DNA of 64,000 nt. It comes from Verrucomicrobiales bacterium. Lineage in GTDB: Bacteria > Verrucomicrobiota > Verrucomicrobiia > Verrucomicrobiales > DEV007. The DNA is taken from positions 62,001 through 126,000 of the forward strand of contig JARGNG010000008.1 in NCBI GenBank assembly GCA_029213265.1, given 5' to 3'. Within the stretch, counting starts at the first letter, position 1. Every line of letters starts with the position of its first letter. This document shows, one piece after another, positions 27,101-36,344 of this stretch. The notes beneath the pieces are model-generated. The model had not been told where the DNA came from, searched no databases, and was given only the letters and a program-made list of their open reading frames with translations. A program made the position numbers and the translations under genes.

Positions 27101-27604
27101 GATAATGAGTGGAAATCCGATTTCGCGGGCAACTTTGAGAGCTTCCCCGCGATCTGAGACCGGTTCTTCCGTTCCCGGCAGAGTGGCCACGTTTGCTTTC
27201 TTCGCAAGAGCACGGGCGGAAACCTTGTCGCCCATTGCATCGAGCATTTCCGGATCCGGGCCGATAAATTTCAGGCCAGCATCACGACAGGCACGGGCAA
27301 AATCTGCATTTTCGGAGAGAAATCCGTAGCCGGGATGAATCAAAGTGATGCCCTTTTCCCTGGCAATCCGAATGATTCCCTCAATATCGAGATACGCCCC
27401 GACCGGCCCTTTTTCTTTCCGAAGCAGATAAGCCTCGTCCGCCTTGAAGCGGTGCCGGGAAAACCGATCCTCCTCCGCGTATATGGCAACGGTCCGGAGA
27501 CCGAGTTCCGTAGCGGCCCGAAAGATCCGGATGGCGATTTCGCCCCGGTTCACGACCATCAATTTTTCCTTCTTCGCAGGGTCTTGTGTTTCAGCGTCCG
27601 ACAT
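24125..27604 (-). CDS. pyc: Pyruvate carboxylase
   Basis: 1159 residues, full length for the single-chain enzyme. Biotin carboxylase occupies about 12-460 (MVVNRGEIAIRIFRA, AFGGGGRGMRVV ATP-binding loop, FIEMNPRIQVEHTVTE). The carboxyltransferase domain follows (about 540-810: ITDTTMRDAHQSLIATR with metal-binding Asp, FHTHDSSG, then the catalytic Cys/Lys region). The PC linker domain precedes a biotinyl domain whose LEAMKM gives biotinyl-Lys1124. It carboxylates pyruvate to oxaloacetate to refill the TCA cycle. It stands alone, with 271 bases separating it from the divergent ABC ATPase gene. Confidence 0.97.
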   Translation of the reverse strand: MSDAETQDPAKKEKLMVVNRGEIAIRIFRAATELGLRTVAIYAEEDRFSRHRFKADEAYLLRKEKGPVGAYLDIEGIIRIAREKGITLIHPGYGFLSENADFARACRDAGLKFIGPDPEMLDAMGDKVSARALAKKANVATLPGTEEPVSDRGEALKVAREIGFPLIIKAAFGGGGRGMRVVQKEEELDSLLDQAQAEAANAFGNPAVFLERFVGRAKHIEVQILGDTHGNILHLHERDCSVQRRHQKVIEIAPSVDLDEKIRHELCEAAVQVAKATNYNNAGTVEFLYDVDTKEWFFIEMNPRIQVEHTVTEIITGIDLVRSQILIAQGYDLFGKEIDIPSQEEIPRNGYAVQARITTEDPANNFSPDYGKILNYRSAAGFGIRLDAGAGDAGSVITPYYDSMLVKLTAFGPRFDIALQRMDRALREFRIRGVKTNIPFIENVILDETFRTGQATTRLIDTNPDLFKFKPRRDRATKLLNYLSDVTVNGNDTAKGFRPKAILPPARLPDFNLRADIEPGSRDKLLELGPAKFAEWIREQKPLLITDTTMRDAHQSLIATRMRSVDMMNVAPAIARLTPGLFSLEMWGGATFDTAMRFLKESPWDRLRELRELIPNICFQMLFRGSNAVGYSNYPDNVVAGFVKHAAESGMDIFRVFDSLNYLPNMKVAMEAVCDQPHAICEAAICYTGDIDDPKRDKYSLKYYVAKAKELEQMGAHILAIKDMAGLCRPYAAPKLVKALREEIGMPIHFHTHDSSGINASSVLYAAEAGVDIADLAIASMSGSTSQPNLNSVCATLGGQERNPGIDLDALNEMSDYWEEVLAYYEPFNTAPRAGSAEVYIHEMPGGQFTNLKEQANAMGLGHRWPEIARTYAEVNQLFGDIIKVTPSSKVVGDMCMFLITRGITPEEVKSLEPGSIDFPESVIDMLWGGLGQPDGGWPADIQRVVLGEREPTTKRPGELADPIDLEATREKLAAELGRPCTEDDLYSHLMYPQVFTDFDQFVREYDKVSALPTTSFFYGLTIGEEISVEIDHGKILFIKLIGIGEANDEGYRNVFYELNGMPREAQVLDHAEAPKDVKARVKGDNSDPMHAVAPMPGMVTEVNTAVGSKVKEGDPIVTLEAMKMLTTISAGMDGTVTEILFQKGESVETDDLLATIEE

Positions 27605-27778
27605 AGCGCGCTAATATAGACAGTCGCGACAAGACGGAAAGGCGGTTTTTTGCGAATTCGCGGCCTTCCGGGATGGTTCTGTACCGGATTTGGCAGTCGA
27701 AAGCGGACTCAACCCTGTAGCCGCCTTCGCAAGAAGGTGGCAAAAAGACAAATCGAACGGAAATTCACCCGACTTTTT

Positions 27779-27818
27779 GAGATGGTAGCCCCAAAAATGA
27801 GAGGGTAGCCCCAAAAAA
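27779..27818. repeat. Imperfect 20-bp tandem repeat between pyc and the ABC ATPase gene
   Basis: Two adjacent 20-base units of the form gaga(t/g)ggtagccccaaaa match at 18 of 20 positions. They lie in the divergent spacer 27605-27875, roughly 60-100 bases upstream of the ABC ATPase start. I see no other promoter or operator signal in the spacer. Confidence 0.75.
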
Positions 27819-27875
27819 ATACACCCGGAGAATTTTGGTGGAAATGAGCCAATCATCGCGATAGCGTTTTCTCCT

Positions 27876-28709
27876 ATGGCAGCACCGGTTTTCGAAATGG
27901 AGAATGTGACCGTCCGTCGCAACGGGAAAGAAATTCTCAACGACGTGACTTGGAGCGTGGAAAAAGGACAACACTGGGTCATTCTCGGGGGGAATGGTTC
28001 CGGGAAAACCTCGATCCTCAACGTGCTCATGGGCTATCTCACGCCCACCGAAGGCGAGGTCGAAATGCGCGGTCGCGAAGATGCCGTCAATTCAGCCACC
28101 CAGGAGTGGGATGACTGGAGAAAACGGATCGGTTTTGTCAGCAGCAGCATTTCCCAACTCATCGATCCCGCTGAAACGGGGCTGGATATCGTTCTGGCCG
28201 GGCGCCACGCCATGGTCAACTACTGGCAACAGGAAGAGGACCCGAAAGAAATCAAACTTGCCGAGAAGACGCTCGCAAAAGTGAACTGCGGAGAACTTCG
28301 GGATCAGTCCTGGGCCACAATGTCGCAAGGTGAGCGTCAGCGGGTTCTCATTGGGCGGGCCCTCATGGCGCCCAACATGGACATGCTCATCCTCGACGAA
28401 CCCTGCGCGGGCCTCGATCCGGTGGCGCGGGAGCATTTTCTCGGCTTCGTCGAGGAACTCACCGAAAAGGGAACGTTCCGTTGTCTTCTCATGGTTACTC
28501 ACCATGTGGAAGAAATCATACCGTCGATCACCCACGCCCTCGTCTTGAAAGAAGGAGGAGTGATCGCCCAGGGGGAGAAGCGACGCGCCCTCAACTCGCT
28601 GAGCCTGTCCCGTGCGTTTAACAGCGAACTGAAGCTTCGCTCGCGCCTGGGTCGCTATCGTCTCTACTACGGCGACGAGTTCGTGCCCGAAGGCGGGCAG
28701 GTGGTGTAG
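27876..28709 (+). CDS. ABC transporter ATP-binding protein (YlmA/ModF-like)
   Basis: 277 residues with a single ABC domain: Walker A GGNGSGKTS (about 38-46), signature MSQGERQRVLIGRA, Walker B MLILDEPCAGLD and the switch VTHHVEEI. The signature MSQGE and the long tail after the H-loop resemble the stand-alone iron/molybdate-type ATPases such as YlmA and ModF halves. No permease or binding-protein gene lies next to it, so its partner is unknown. It starts just inside a spacer with a tandem repeat. Confidence 0.88.
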   Translation: MAAPVFEMENVTVRRNGKEILNDVTWSVEKGQHWVILGGNGSGKTSILNVLMGYLTPTEGEVEMRGREDAVNSATQEWDDWRKRIGFVSSSISQLIDPAETGLDIVLAGRHAMVNYWQQEEDPKEIKLAEKTLAKVNCGELRDQSWATMSQGERQRVLIGRALMAPNMDMLILDEPCAGLDPVAREHFLGFVEELTEKGTFRCLLMVTHHVEEIIPSITHALVLKEGGVIAQGEKRRALNSLSLSRAFNSELKLRSRLGRYRLYYGDEFVPEGGQVV

Positions 28710-28727
28710 GGAAGGTGGGAATTTCGA

Positions 28728-29720
28728 TTAAGAGCCCGTCTCCCAGTCCTTCCGCGCCGCGCGGTCATACCTGGCATGCTCCCGACCCCGCTTCTCCAAA
28801 CGTTTCCGCAACTTTGCCTTGGATGAGTCGGACGCCTTATTCGTCGCCATTCGAACAGTCGTGGCTGTAATCAGCTTCACGAGGTTCTTGGCATCGTCGA
28901 GCGAGATATTCTCTTCGGCGATCCCTTTCTCCGGCGGGCAGTTGTGGTAGTTGCCGAGAATCACCGAAATGCCCGCAGCGGGAATCCCATAGAGATTCAT
29001 CGCGGTCGCCTCGCATGCCCCGCCATCGAGGAGCGCGCGCTGATGGAGGATCTTTTCCTCCGTGCCGGCATCGACCAACTCGGCGGTGACGCCGTCATCA
29101 AACAGGCTGATCCGGTCTCCCGCGCGGATGACGGGCCCCCTGCCCTGCTCCGCTCCGCCCCGGGCCGCGCTGGTTTCCAGGGAAACAAAACAAACTCCAT
29201 CCGGAAGCGGCCAGTCCTTTGCCATCTTTACGGCACCGTGGAACCCCACTTCCTCCGCCCGCGTAAATAGACCGTAGACGGTCGTTTCCACCTCGCGGGC
29301 CTCCAGTTCATGGAACATCGCAAGGATGGCGGCACAGCCGACGAGATCATCGCAGACCCTCGAATGGATGATCCCTTTTTCCAGGCGGAACGGATCAAGT
29401 TTCCACATTCCAAAATTGCCAAACCACTCCACCGGATGCGTATCCCATCGCTCCTCCGGAACCCAGCCCAGAAAGGTGTCTTTTCCCTGAAACTTCACCC
29501 AGCCCGGATGGTCCATGTGGGCCGCAAACGCCAGCTTCGGCTTCTTTCGACCGCGCTGGTACTTGGCGATCAGGTTTCCGAATGAATCCTCCGTCACAGT
29601 CACGCCGGGCATGTCTTCGATCAATTCACGGATCAGTTTTGCAACGTGGTATTCGTGAAACGGCGCGGTCGGGGTCGAGAGAACCTTCCGGAACAGGGAG
29701 ACAAAAGATTGGTGATGCAT
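28728..29720 (-). CDS. M42 family metallopeptidase (glutamyl aminopeptidase/endoglucanase M-like)
   Basis: 330 residues from the ATG at 29720. The co-catalytic zinc motifs are present: AFAAHMDHPG (His and Asp ligands), DDLVGCAAIL (bridging Asp) and TRAEEVGFHGA with the Glu-Glu pair; HNCPPEKG near the end matches the terminal His region. M42 enzymes are large cytosolic tetrahedral aminopeptidases. The Lys/Arg-rich tail (about 300-330) is an unusual extension. Convergent with the ABC gene at its 3' end (18-base gap) and divergent from the acyltransferase. Confidence 0.85.
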   Translation of the reverse strand: MHHQSFVSLFRKVLSTPTAPFHEYHVAKLIRELIEDMPGVTVTEDSFGNLIAKYQRGRKKPKLAFAAHMDHPGWVKFQGKDTFLGWVPEERWDTHPVEWFGNFGMWKLDPFRLEKGIIHSRVCDDLVGCAAILAMFHELEAREVETTVYGLFTRAEEVGFHGAVKMAKDWPLPDGVCFVSLETSAARGGAEQGRGPVIRAGDRISLFDDGVTAELVDAGTEEKILHQRALLDGGACEATAMNLYGIPAAGISVILGNYHNCPPEKGIAEENISLDDAKNLVKLITATTVRMATNKASDSSKAKLRKRLEKRGREHARYDRAARKDWETGS

Positions 29721-29904
29721 GGCTCCAATAGAAAGACAGAAGATCGGCAAAAAGGCAATGGCGGTTCCCTACCACCACAGCGGAGCAGTCGGCGCCCTGT
29801 GGCCACGAAGAAAAACCCACGCTTTCCTCTACGCGAACCGAACCCGCCAACGCAAAACTTCCTCGAAGGTCTTTCGTTCTTGAACCCGCTGTGTATCGTT
29901 CCCC

Positions 29905-30870
29905 ATGTCCATCTGGAAAAAGATCCGGTATCAAATGGAGTGGCTTGGACTTACCTGGCTCTACGTTTCGATTCCTCTGCTTTCGAGAAAAGCCGCCCAT
30001 GGTCTTAGCCTCAAACTCGGGAATCTTGCCTTTGCGGTCGACAAGCGGGGGCGAAATACTGCGATTGAAAACCTGACTTTGGTATTCGGAGAAGAAAAGG
30101 ACGAAGCTGAAATTCGCGAACTGGCGAGGGAGTCCTACCGCAGCTTTGCCCAGACCGTGATTGATCAATTCTGGAGCCGGAGACTCAACCGCGAAAATTA
30201 CGAACAGTATTGCGACGTTCAACTCGAGGATGCCGAAGCCGTCGAAAGCGCGAAGGAGACCGGCGCGATCTGGGTAACTCCGCACTACAGCAATTTCGAG
30301 TGGATCGCACTGATGATGGGCTTTCGGGACTACAAGTTCACCATCGTCGCTCAGGATTTCAAAAACAAGAGCCTGACCCAAATCTACCGGAAGAACCGTG
30401 AGGTATCCGGCCATGAGGTGATTCCGCAACGGGGGGCGATCATGCGTCTGCTCAAGAATCTGAAACGCGGCGGTCACGCGGCCTTTCTCCCCGATCTCAC
30501 GATCAAACCATCAAAACCGGCCACCATCATCGAATGCTTTGGCAGAAAAACCTGCGTCACTGCGATTCACGCGCAACTGATGATGCGGACCGGCCTGCGT
30601 GTCATCCCCGGGATCTGCATTCCCAAAGCGGACGGCACCTACCTCGTCCGCGGTTTCCCGGCTCTCACCTTCGGCCCGGACGACACCGACCAGACCATTG
30701 CCCAGGCCTGCTGGGATGTCTTTGAGCCTGTGATCCGCGAAAACCCGGCCCCGTGGCTGTGGATGTACAAACACTGGCGCTATCTCCCCGAAGGCGAGGA
30801 GGAGCGGTATCCTTCCTACGCGCATCGAAATGAGAAGTTCGATGAAGTGCGTGAGAGGGCCGGAGTGTGA
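29905..30870 (+). CDS. LpxL/HtrB-type lauroyl (lysophospholipid) acyltransferase
   Basis: 321 residues. The catalytic H-x4-(D/E) motif appears as PHYSNFEW (His and Glu about 5 apart), preceded by the N-terminal membrane segment WLGLTWLYVSIPLL. The acceptor-side stretch IPQRGAIMRLLKNLKRGGHAAFLPD and the end PAPWLWMYKHWRY (W-x-x-(R/K)-W-x) are typical of the family. It would add a secondary acyl chain to lipid A at the inner membrane, implying LPS-bearing cells. The FAD oxidoreductase follows about 50 bases downstream on the same strand. Confidence 0.88.
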   Translation: MSIWKKIRYQMEWLGLTWLYVSIPLLSRKAAHGLSLKLGNLAFAVDKRGRNTAIENLTLVFGEEKDEAEIRELARESYRSFAQTVIDQFWSRRLNRENYEQYCDVQLEDAEAVESAKETGAIWVTPHYSNFEWIALMMGFRDYKFTIVAQDFKNKSLTQIYRKNREVSGHEVIPQRGAIMRLLKNLKRGGHAAFLPDLTIKPSKPATIIECFGRKTCVTAIHAQLMMRTGLRVIPGICIPKADGTYLVRGFPALTFGPDDTDQTIAQACWDVFEPVIRENPAPWLWMYKHWRYLPEGEEERYPSYAHRNEKFDEVRERAGV

Positions 30871-30922
30871 GGAATTGCTAACAAAGGCAATCCAATTCAG
30901 ACTGAGAGACCTGAACTTTCCC

Positions 30923-32516
30923 ATGAACGAACTCCCCCTCTCCCGCCGACACTTCCTGGGAACCACGCTCGCATCCTCATCGCTCGCCCTGATCGGATCG
31001 GCTCAAGCTCAGGCAACCCAATCGACCGACGTCTTTGTCTACGGCTCCACTCCCGGCGGGATCGCGGCCGCCCTCGAAGCAGCCCGTCGGGGTTGCCGCG
31101 TAATCCTCGCCTGTCCAAAAGTGAATCCGGGGGGCATGACGGCGAGCGGACTTTGCACAACTGATGCCGTGCGCCGGGAACTCTTCGGAGCACTGGTCGA
31201 GGAATTCATCACGCGCGTCCGGACTCACTACCTCGCCACTCTCGGAGCAAATTCAGCGGACTATCCGCTGACGCGTGACGGGTGGTTCTACGAGCCCTCG
31301 GTCGCTGAAAAAGTGATTGGAGGACATGTTAGGAGAGCAGGTTGATCGCCTCACCTTTCTCCGGGGACACCACCTCACCGAAGTCTCCACGGAAAGCAGC
31401 ATCATTACAGAAGTCTGCTGCGAAGATCCGAAAGGAGCGACTCATCCCATTCAGGCGAGAACCTACATTGACGGAACCTACGAAGGGGATCTCGCGGCGA
31501 AGGCGGGCGTCGCCTACCGGGTTGGACGGGAAAGCTCCGAAGAATTCGGCGAATCGCTTGCCGGGATTCACTACATGGACTGGAAAAGGGGGGAACAAAT
31601 CATGACTCCGGATACGGGGGCAGCCTCTCCTGCGATTCAGGCCTACTGCGCCCGGAGCATCTTCACGACGGACCCGGAGAAACGGGTGCCGCTGCGCAAA
31701 CCGGACACCTACGAGCAGCACCTCCCCGATCTACTTCCGATGATCGAAGAGTTTGCAACAGGCCGGGTCAAACGCCGCACCCTCGGCACGGCACTGCCCC
31801 GAAAGAAGTTTCAGCTCAACGGTTCCATCGTCCAGATGACGAGCTTGAACTGTCCCGGAGTAAGCTGGACCTGGCCCGAAGCAGAACGCTATCACCGGGC
31901 GCGCCTCGAGAAATTTCATGTCAATCACGCCGCGAGCTACACCTGGTTTCTGCAAAACGAGCCGGGGGTTCCGGATCATGTCCGTGCGCTATGGAAGACA
32001 GCGGGACTGCACCGAGACGAATTTGCCGGAAACGATCACTGGCCCTGGCAGATCTATGTGCGTCAAGGCCGAAGAATCGAAGGGCGCGCCAGGGTCACTC
32101 AGCATTCCTTTATTACCGATCCGAAGACGGGGAAAACCCCGCGCGTCGAGTTGCCTATTGCCCTCGGAGAGCATTCTTTCGACATTCACCCGTGTCACGA
32201 CCGCCGCTTCGCGATCGACAAGTGGATGGAAGGCGTCCTCTGGTTTCCGAAAAAAGCCGAAGGCCCCGCCCAGCCGGGACAAATCCCGTGGGGAGCGTTA
32301 CTTCCAGGGACGATCGACAATCTTCTTGTCCCCGTGGCGATGTCCTCGACCCACATCGCCATGAGCGTCCTCCGGATGGAGCCCGTCTGGATGACGACCG
32401 GGCAAATCGCGGGTCTCGCCGCAGCGGAGGCGAAAGAACAAAGCCGCCGAGTTGCTCAGTTGGACCCGACGCCTCTGCCGAAAAAGCTGAACATCCTTAC
32501 GGAACCCCGGGCGTAG
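30923..32516 (+). pseudogene. Tat-exported FAD-dependent oxidoreductase, frameshifted
   Basis: The start at 30923 encodes a Tat signal (LSRRHFLGTTLASSSLALIG). DVFVYGSTPGGIAAALEAARRG is a Rossmann GxxxxG FAD site and VNPGGMTASGLCTTD the adjoining loop of the FAD_oxidored (PF12831) family. Near 31319 one extra G breaks the frame: dropping it joins SVAEKV to IEDMLGEQVDRL, and the second frame then continues for about 395 residues to 32516 with the family's C-terminal motifs (HPCHDRRFAID, SSTHIAMSVLRMEPVWM, GQIAGLAAAEA). Apart from that base the gene looks intact, so a very recent mutation, a sequencing error or programmed frameshifting all remain possible. The enzymatic substrate is unknown; relatives occur with polysaccharide-degradation genes. 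Confidence 0.75.
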
Positions 32517-32556
32517 GAGAATCTGCGGGGAGATTCGCAAAGCGGGAGTCGATTCG

Positions 32557-33402
32557 TTAATGCGAGATGAAGATTGGAATGGAGCTGTTTTTCAACACTC
32601 CCGCGGCGTGCTTCCCGAAGCGCTCAATGGTGAGAATTCTCTTGTAAGAGGAACCAATCACAAGAAGCCCGGCTCCAACCCGTTCCGCCTCTTCCAGAAG
32701 GAGGGCAGTTCTATCACTTGAGTCGTCCAGTGCTGCCGTGGTTGCCGTGCATCCATGCGCCTCCAGATAATCGGATGCGTCCTTGAGAAGAATCTCAGCA
32801 GACTCCCCCGATTTTGGCTTCCCGGCGACAACGACATGGGCTGAAATATCGCCAAACAGGTTCAACTGAATGAAATGCTTCATCGCCTTGGCACTGTCCA
32901 GTGAGCCGGACAGCGCAATCATTACTTTCTTCGGCACCTCCGAAGACGCTTGATCTGGAACCGCAATCAATGGCCGCAACCCCATCGCAACGAGATGCAG
33001 CACGGAAGAAGCATCGCCCGAACCTTCGCTGCCCGGCCCCCATGGCTTCGCCGACATCAGGCATAAATCCTGAAACCTCCAGACATCCGCCAGTGTGGCA
33101 GCACTTCCCCCGGAGGCGGAAGCTGTCCGGAATTCGATGCCCGTCTCTTCCACGGCCCGGGAAAAATCCGCAATCGCCCGGCTGGCTTCATCTTTTGCCG
33201 CCTGCAGGTTGTTCTCTCTGAGTTTAACCTGATAACTGAAAACCCCTACGGAAGTCGGCGTGGCCTGCTCAATCTGATCCGCATCCACTGCCGTAAACCC
33301 CGTGATTCGCGCGCCGTGCGCTTTTGCCAAATGAAGGGCCAAACCAGTCTCCGGAGAGCGGGAAGGAGTTTGTGAAACGGAAACTAAAACTCGTTTGATC
33401 AT
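32557..33402 (-). CDS. Tandem universal stress protein (two UspA domains)
   Basis: 281 residues from the ATG at 33402. The second domain (about 148-281) ends with the ATP-binding pattern LLVIGSSYKRILTIERFGKHAAGVLKNSSIPIFI, close to the G-2x-G-9x-G-(S/T) motif. The first domain (IKRVLVSVSQTPSRSPETGLAL) has the fold but its ATP loop is degenerate (LMSAKPWGPG). USPs are cytosolic stress-response proteins. It stands alone between the FAD gene and the pyruvyl-transferase gene. Two short palindromes upstream may control it. Confidence 0.85.
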   Translation of the reverse strand: MIKRVLVSVSQTPSRSPETGLALHLAKAHGARITGFTAVDADQIEQATPTSVGVFSYQVKLRENNLQAAKDEASRAIADFSRAVEETGIEFRTASASGGSAATLADVWRFQDLCLMSAKPWGPGSEGSGDASSVLHLVAMGLRPLIAVPDQASSEVPKKVMIALSGSLDSAKAMKHFIQLNLFGDISAHVVVAGKPKSGESAEILLKDASDYLEAHGCTATTAALDDSSDRTALLLEEAERVGAGLLVIGSSYKRILTIERFGKHAAGVLKNSSIPIFISH

Positions 33403-33422
33403 GGATGGGGATAGTTCGGAAA

Positions 33423-33472
33423 GATACAGTATCAAAATTCGGCATCCGAGACACTAGTGAAAATACGTTCAC
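33423..33472. promoter_or_regulatory. Palindromes upstream of the USP gene, possible operators
   Basis: GATACAGTATC (33423-33433) is a perfect 11-base palindrome, and GTGAA-N6-TTCAC (33457-33472) is a 5-base inverted repeat with 6-base spacing, about 20-70 bases before the USP start. The second has the shape of many dimeric-regulator sites. No regulator gene is adjacent, so function is a guess. Confidence 0.35.
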
Positions 33473-33534
33473 GTCATAAAATACACGACATAATTGTCAT
33501 TCCTTGCATCCTTTTTTCAAGAGCAATCGCGCAA

Positions 33535-34830
33535 TCAACCCAACTCCCCACGCAGTACATCCATCGTTTCGCGCTGGCGTTTCTCGACAAAGGTTTTCGC
33601 TTTGTCCGCTTTCTGTTTCGCTCCCCCGGAATCCTTCGCAATTTCGAGAACGGTCGGAACGATTCCGGGAAGTTGGGATTCATCGTCGAGATCAAAGAGC
33701 CAGTCGCCGAGACCAATATCCTCCCACATGTATCCCTTGCTGGTCTGCTCGGCCCAGCGGCACACCACCGCCGGGATTCCATGTCCAATGCACATGATGG
33801 GAGAATGCATTTCGTTCCCGAAAAGCCCGGCGCTTTTCAGGTAAACACTGACTGCCTCACCCGGGAGCCAATAATCAGGACGCCAGACAACGCGCTTCTT
33901 GATCTCATCCGGAAGAGGATCGTAAAGCATTTCTCTCCCTACCGACATCTGGGTCCGGTCCTCCGGGCAGACGAGAACCTTGTGATCGGTCTGCTTCACG
34001 ATTTCGATAATCGCCTTCCGAAGCTGAGCATGATCGTGCTCTTTCATCTCCTCATTCCGGCGATGCTTGACCTCGTCAAAAGAGCGTCCCTCCTTGATCG
34101 CCCAATACGGCGTGTAGCGCAGCCTCGGGATCACACAAAGAAACTTGCCGTCCTCGAGGCCGTTTATATCGAGGAATTTGGACGCCTTTTCTTCGTCACG
34201 AAGATCGCACGCAAAGGCTCCGTCGGGTCCGAATTCCATCACAGAAGCGGTGCATCCCAGTTCTTTGGCGAGGGCGAGTGATTTGGAGTCCCGGAAGTAG
34301 ACAAATCGGGCTCCGCTCAGAATCTCAATCGCCTCGTTCATCGCTTCCCCGGAAGTAACCGTCGTCGAGGAGGACTTTTTGAGAGGAAAGGTGATCCCAT
34401 AGACACCGTAGGGCTTGCCCGTTTCTTCATGCCAGCGCTTCACGTCCTTTTGTGCCACGAGAGAAGCTCCGGAGCCATGGAGCAGGAATTCACATTCTTC
34501 AAATGCCTGCTTCAGCTCTTTGCTCCCTTTTTTGGCGATCTTCAGGCCCGGAAATTCCGTGGTGAGAAGCTCATCGACCCCGTTGTCGAGATTGCTGGGC
34601 CAGAGGGTCACTTCGACCTCGGGAAGGTGGGTTTTCAAAATCCGAAGCACTCCGGGAGTGTGGGCGATATCTCCAATATTCACCGTCTGCCAGGAGGAGC
34701 GCAGCAGGATTCTCCGGGGAGCCTTTTCGCCGCGAGCCCCGAAACCACTGAGAAGAGTCGCGAGGCTTCCCATGCCAAGTTTGCAGAGAGCGTCTCTGCG
34801 GGATTCCAAGGTCAGACTGATGTCATTCAT
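33535..34830 (-). CDS. Polysaccharide pyruvyl transferase family protein with Tat-like leader
   Basis: 431 residues. A leader [19 protein letters not shown] followed by a hydrophobic segment resembles the Tat signals of Verrucomicrobia and Planctomycetes. The body matches the pyruvyl-transferase (CsaB/WcaK) fold: [25 protein letters not shown] opens the first Rossmann domain (the family has G-x-x-N-x-GD), [13 protein letters not shown] is the middle strand, and [24 protein letters not shown] is the C-terminal S-x-R-(L/F)-H-like stretch with His. The family adds ketal pyruvate to sugars in envelope polymers; secreted versions are unusual, so the activity is uncertain. Confidence 0.78.
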   Translation of the reverse strand: MNDISLTLESRRDALCKLGMGSLATLLSGFGARGEKAPRRILLRSSWQTVNIGDIAHTPGVLRILKTHLPEVEVTLWPSNLDNGVDELLTTEFPGLKIAKKGSKELKQAFEECEFLLHGSGASLVAQKDVKRWHEETGKPYGVYGITFPLKKSSSTTVTSGEAMNEAIEILSGARFVYFRDSKSLALAKELGCTASVMEFGPDGAFACDLRDEEKASKFLDINGLEDGKFLCVIPRLRYTPYWAIKEGRSFDEVKHRRNEEMKEHDHAQLRKAIIEIVKQTDHKVLVCPEDRTQMSVGREMLYDPLPDEIKKRVVWRPDYWLPGEAVSVYLKSAGLFGNEMHSPIMCIGHGIPAVVCRWAEQTSKGYMWEDIGLGDWLFDLDDESQLPGIVPTVLEIAKDSGGAKQKADKAKTFVEKRQRETMDVLRGELG

Positions 34831-34994
34831 GGGGAGAAGCTTCCCCTTCCGGCACCCGATAGCAATCTACGGAAATCTGCCGTGTCCAATTAGGGCTCAG
34901 AACATATCGCGAACCTTTTCCGCTACAAAATCCCACCCCATCCCTCATTGAATCGCCCGAATGCCTCGTTTAGGGTTTCCGCGATTCGATCTTC

Positions 34995-36344
34995 ATGAAT
35001 ATCATCATTGTTGGCGCCGGCGAGATCGGCACTCACATCGCTCTCAGCCTGGCTGCCGAAAATCACGCCATCGTCGTGATCGAAGCGGACGAAGGTGTTG
35101 CGGCGGAGTTGAAAAATCGCATCGACGCACGCGTCGTGGTGGCGGACGGAACATCGATCAGTGTTCTTATTGATGCGGGAGTTTCGGACTGCGATCTCTT
35201 CCTCTCCCTCACCAGTGACAACAACATCAACCTGGTCTCGTCCTCTGTCGCAAAACGACTCGGAGCAAAAAAGACAATCTGCCGGGTTCACCCGGGAATC
35301 CAGCGGGAAGCCCTCTTCCTCGATTTCAGCGAGCATTTTGGAATCGATTACCTCTTCAGTTCGGAACGACTCGCAGCAGTTGAATTGGCCAAACATGTCC
35401 GCAATCCGAAGTCATTCATGGTGGAGGAAATCGCCCGTGGATACGTCGAGGTACAACAGGTCACGGTTTCTGCCGAGAGCAAGTACTGCGGCTCTCAATT
35501 GAAGGACGTCGATTTCCCCCCCCGTATCCGGGTCGGAGCGATTACGCGGGGCAGTGAAACCATCGTTCCTTCGGCGGAGGAAATTTTGATGCCGGGTGAC
35601 GACGTCACCCTTTTCGGTGAGCCGTCAAAACTGCACGACACGGTTCTGCGGATTCAGAATCGAAGCGGGAAAGACCACAAGAGCAACATCGTCATTTTCG
35701 GTGGCAGTGAGTATGGGTTTTCCCTCGCCCAGTCTCTCGAAAGCTGGAATTGCCGAATCCGGATCTTTGAATCTAACCCCGAACGCTGCCAGGAACTCAG
35801 TGATCTCCTGACCAATGTTACCATCCTTCATGCGGATGCCACGTCGATCGCAGAGATGAAAGAGGAACGCATCGGAGAAGCCGATTTCTTCATCGCAGTG
35901 ACAGGTGTTGACGAGGACAACGTGATGACCTGTCTGCAGGCTCACAGTCTCGGAACGAAGTACTGCCTCCCCCTGATCCACCGCGCGGACTACGCCGATG
36001 CGATGACCGGATTTGGTGAAAAAATGGGGATCCTCGCTGCGGTCAGCCCACGCGAGGCGACCCGCAAAGACTTGTCCCGCTTCATTACATCCGACCGCTT
36101 TCATCTTCTCCAGAAGCTGGCCGGGGTGGAACTCATCGAATCCTCCGTTTGCGAGAACTCGACCATTATTGGCAAACTCGTTCGCGAAATCACCTGGCCT
36201 GATGATTGCGTTCTTGTGGCCCTGCTCCACGGAGTTCGCGGGCAGGTCCCGGCTGCGGAGGACGAGATCAGCTCCGGAGACAGCATCTACGCACTGGTCA
36301 AACCCAAGGCGAAACGTGAATTTCTGAAACTGGTTTCGCCCTGA
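34995..36344 (+). CDS. trkA: Trk potassium uptake system regulatory protein TrkA
   Basis: 449 residues with two RCK_N/RCK_C units. MNIIIVGAGEIGTHIALSLA is the first NAD-binding GxGxxG, and NIVIFGGSEYGFSLAQSLE (about 227-245) the second, where the last Gly pattern is altered. RCK_C domains lie at about 140-215 and 370-449. TrkA is the cytosolic ring that binds nucleotides and gates TrkH. Its stop overlaps the trkH ATG (TGATG), so expression is coupled. The 164-base divergent spacer before it (34831-34994) shows only a small GGGGA...TCCCC hairpin close to the other gene. Confidence 0.95.
   Translation: MNIIIVGAGEIGTHIALSLAAENHAIVVIEADEGVAAELKNRIDARVVVADGTSISVLIDAGVSDCDLFLSLTSDNNINLVSSSVAKRLGAKKTICRVHPGIQREALFLDFSEHFGIDYLFSSERLAAVELAKHVRNPKSFMVEEIARGYVEVQQVTVSAESKYCGSQLKDVDFPPRIRVGAITRGSETIVPSAEEILMPGDDVTLFGEPSKLHDTVLRIQNRSGKDHKSNIVIFGGSEYGFSLAQSLESWNCRIRIFESNPERCQELSDLLTNVTILHADATSIAEMKEERIGEADFFIAVTGVDEDNVMTCLQAHSLGTKYCLPLIHRADYADAMTGFGEKMGILAAVSPREATRKDLSRFITSDRFHLLQKLAGVELIESSVCENSTIIGKLVREITWPDDCVLVALLHGVRGQVPAAEDEISSGDSIYALVKPKAKREFLKLVSP

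Noticed and set aside
25940..27157. 405-codon plus-strand frame opposite pyruvate carboxylase
   Set aside because: Antisense to the biotin carboxylase domain; low complexity and Arg-rich, no motif.
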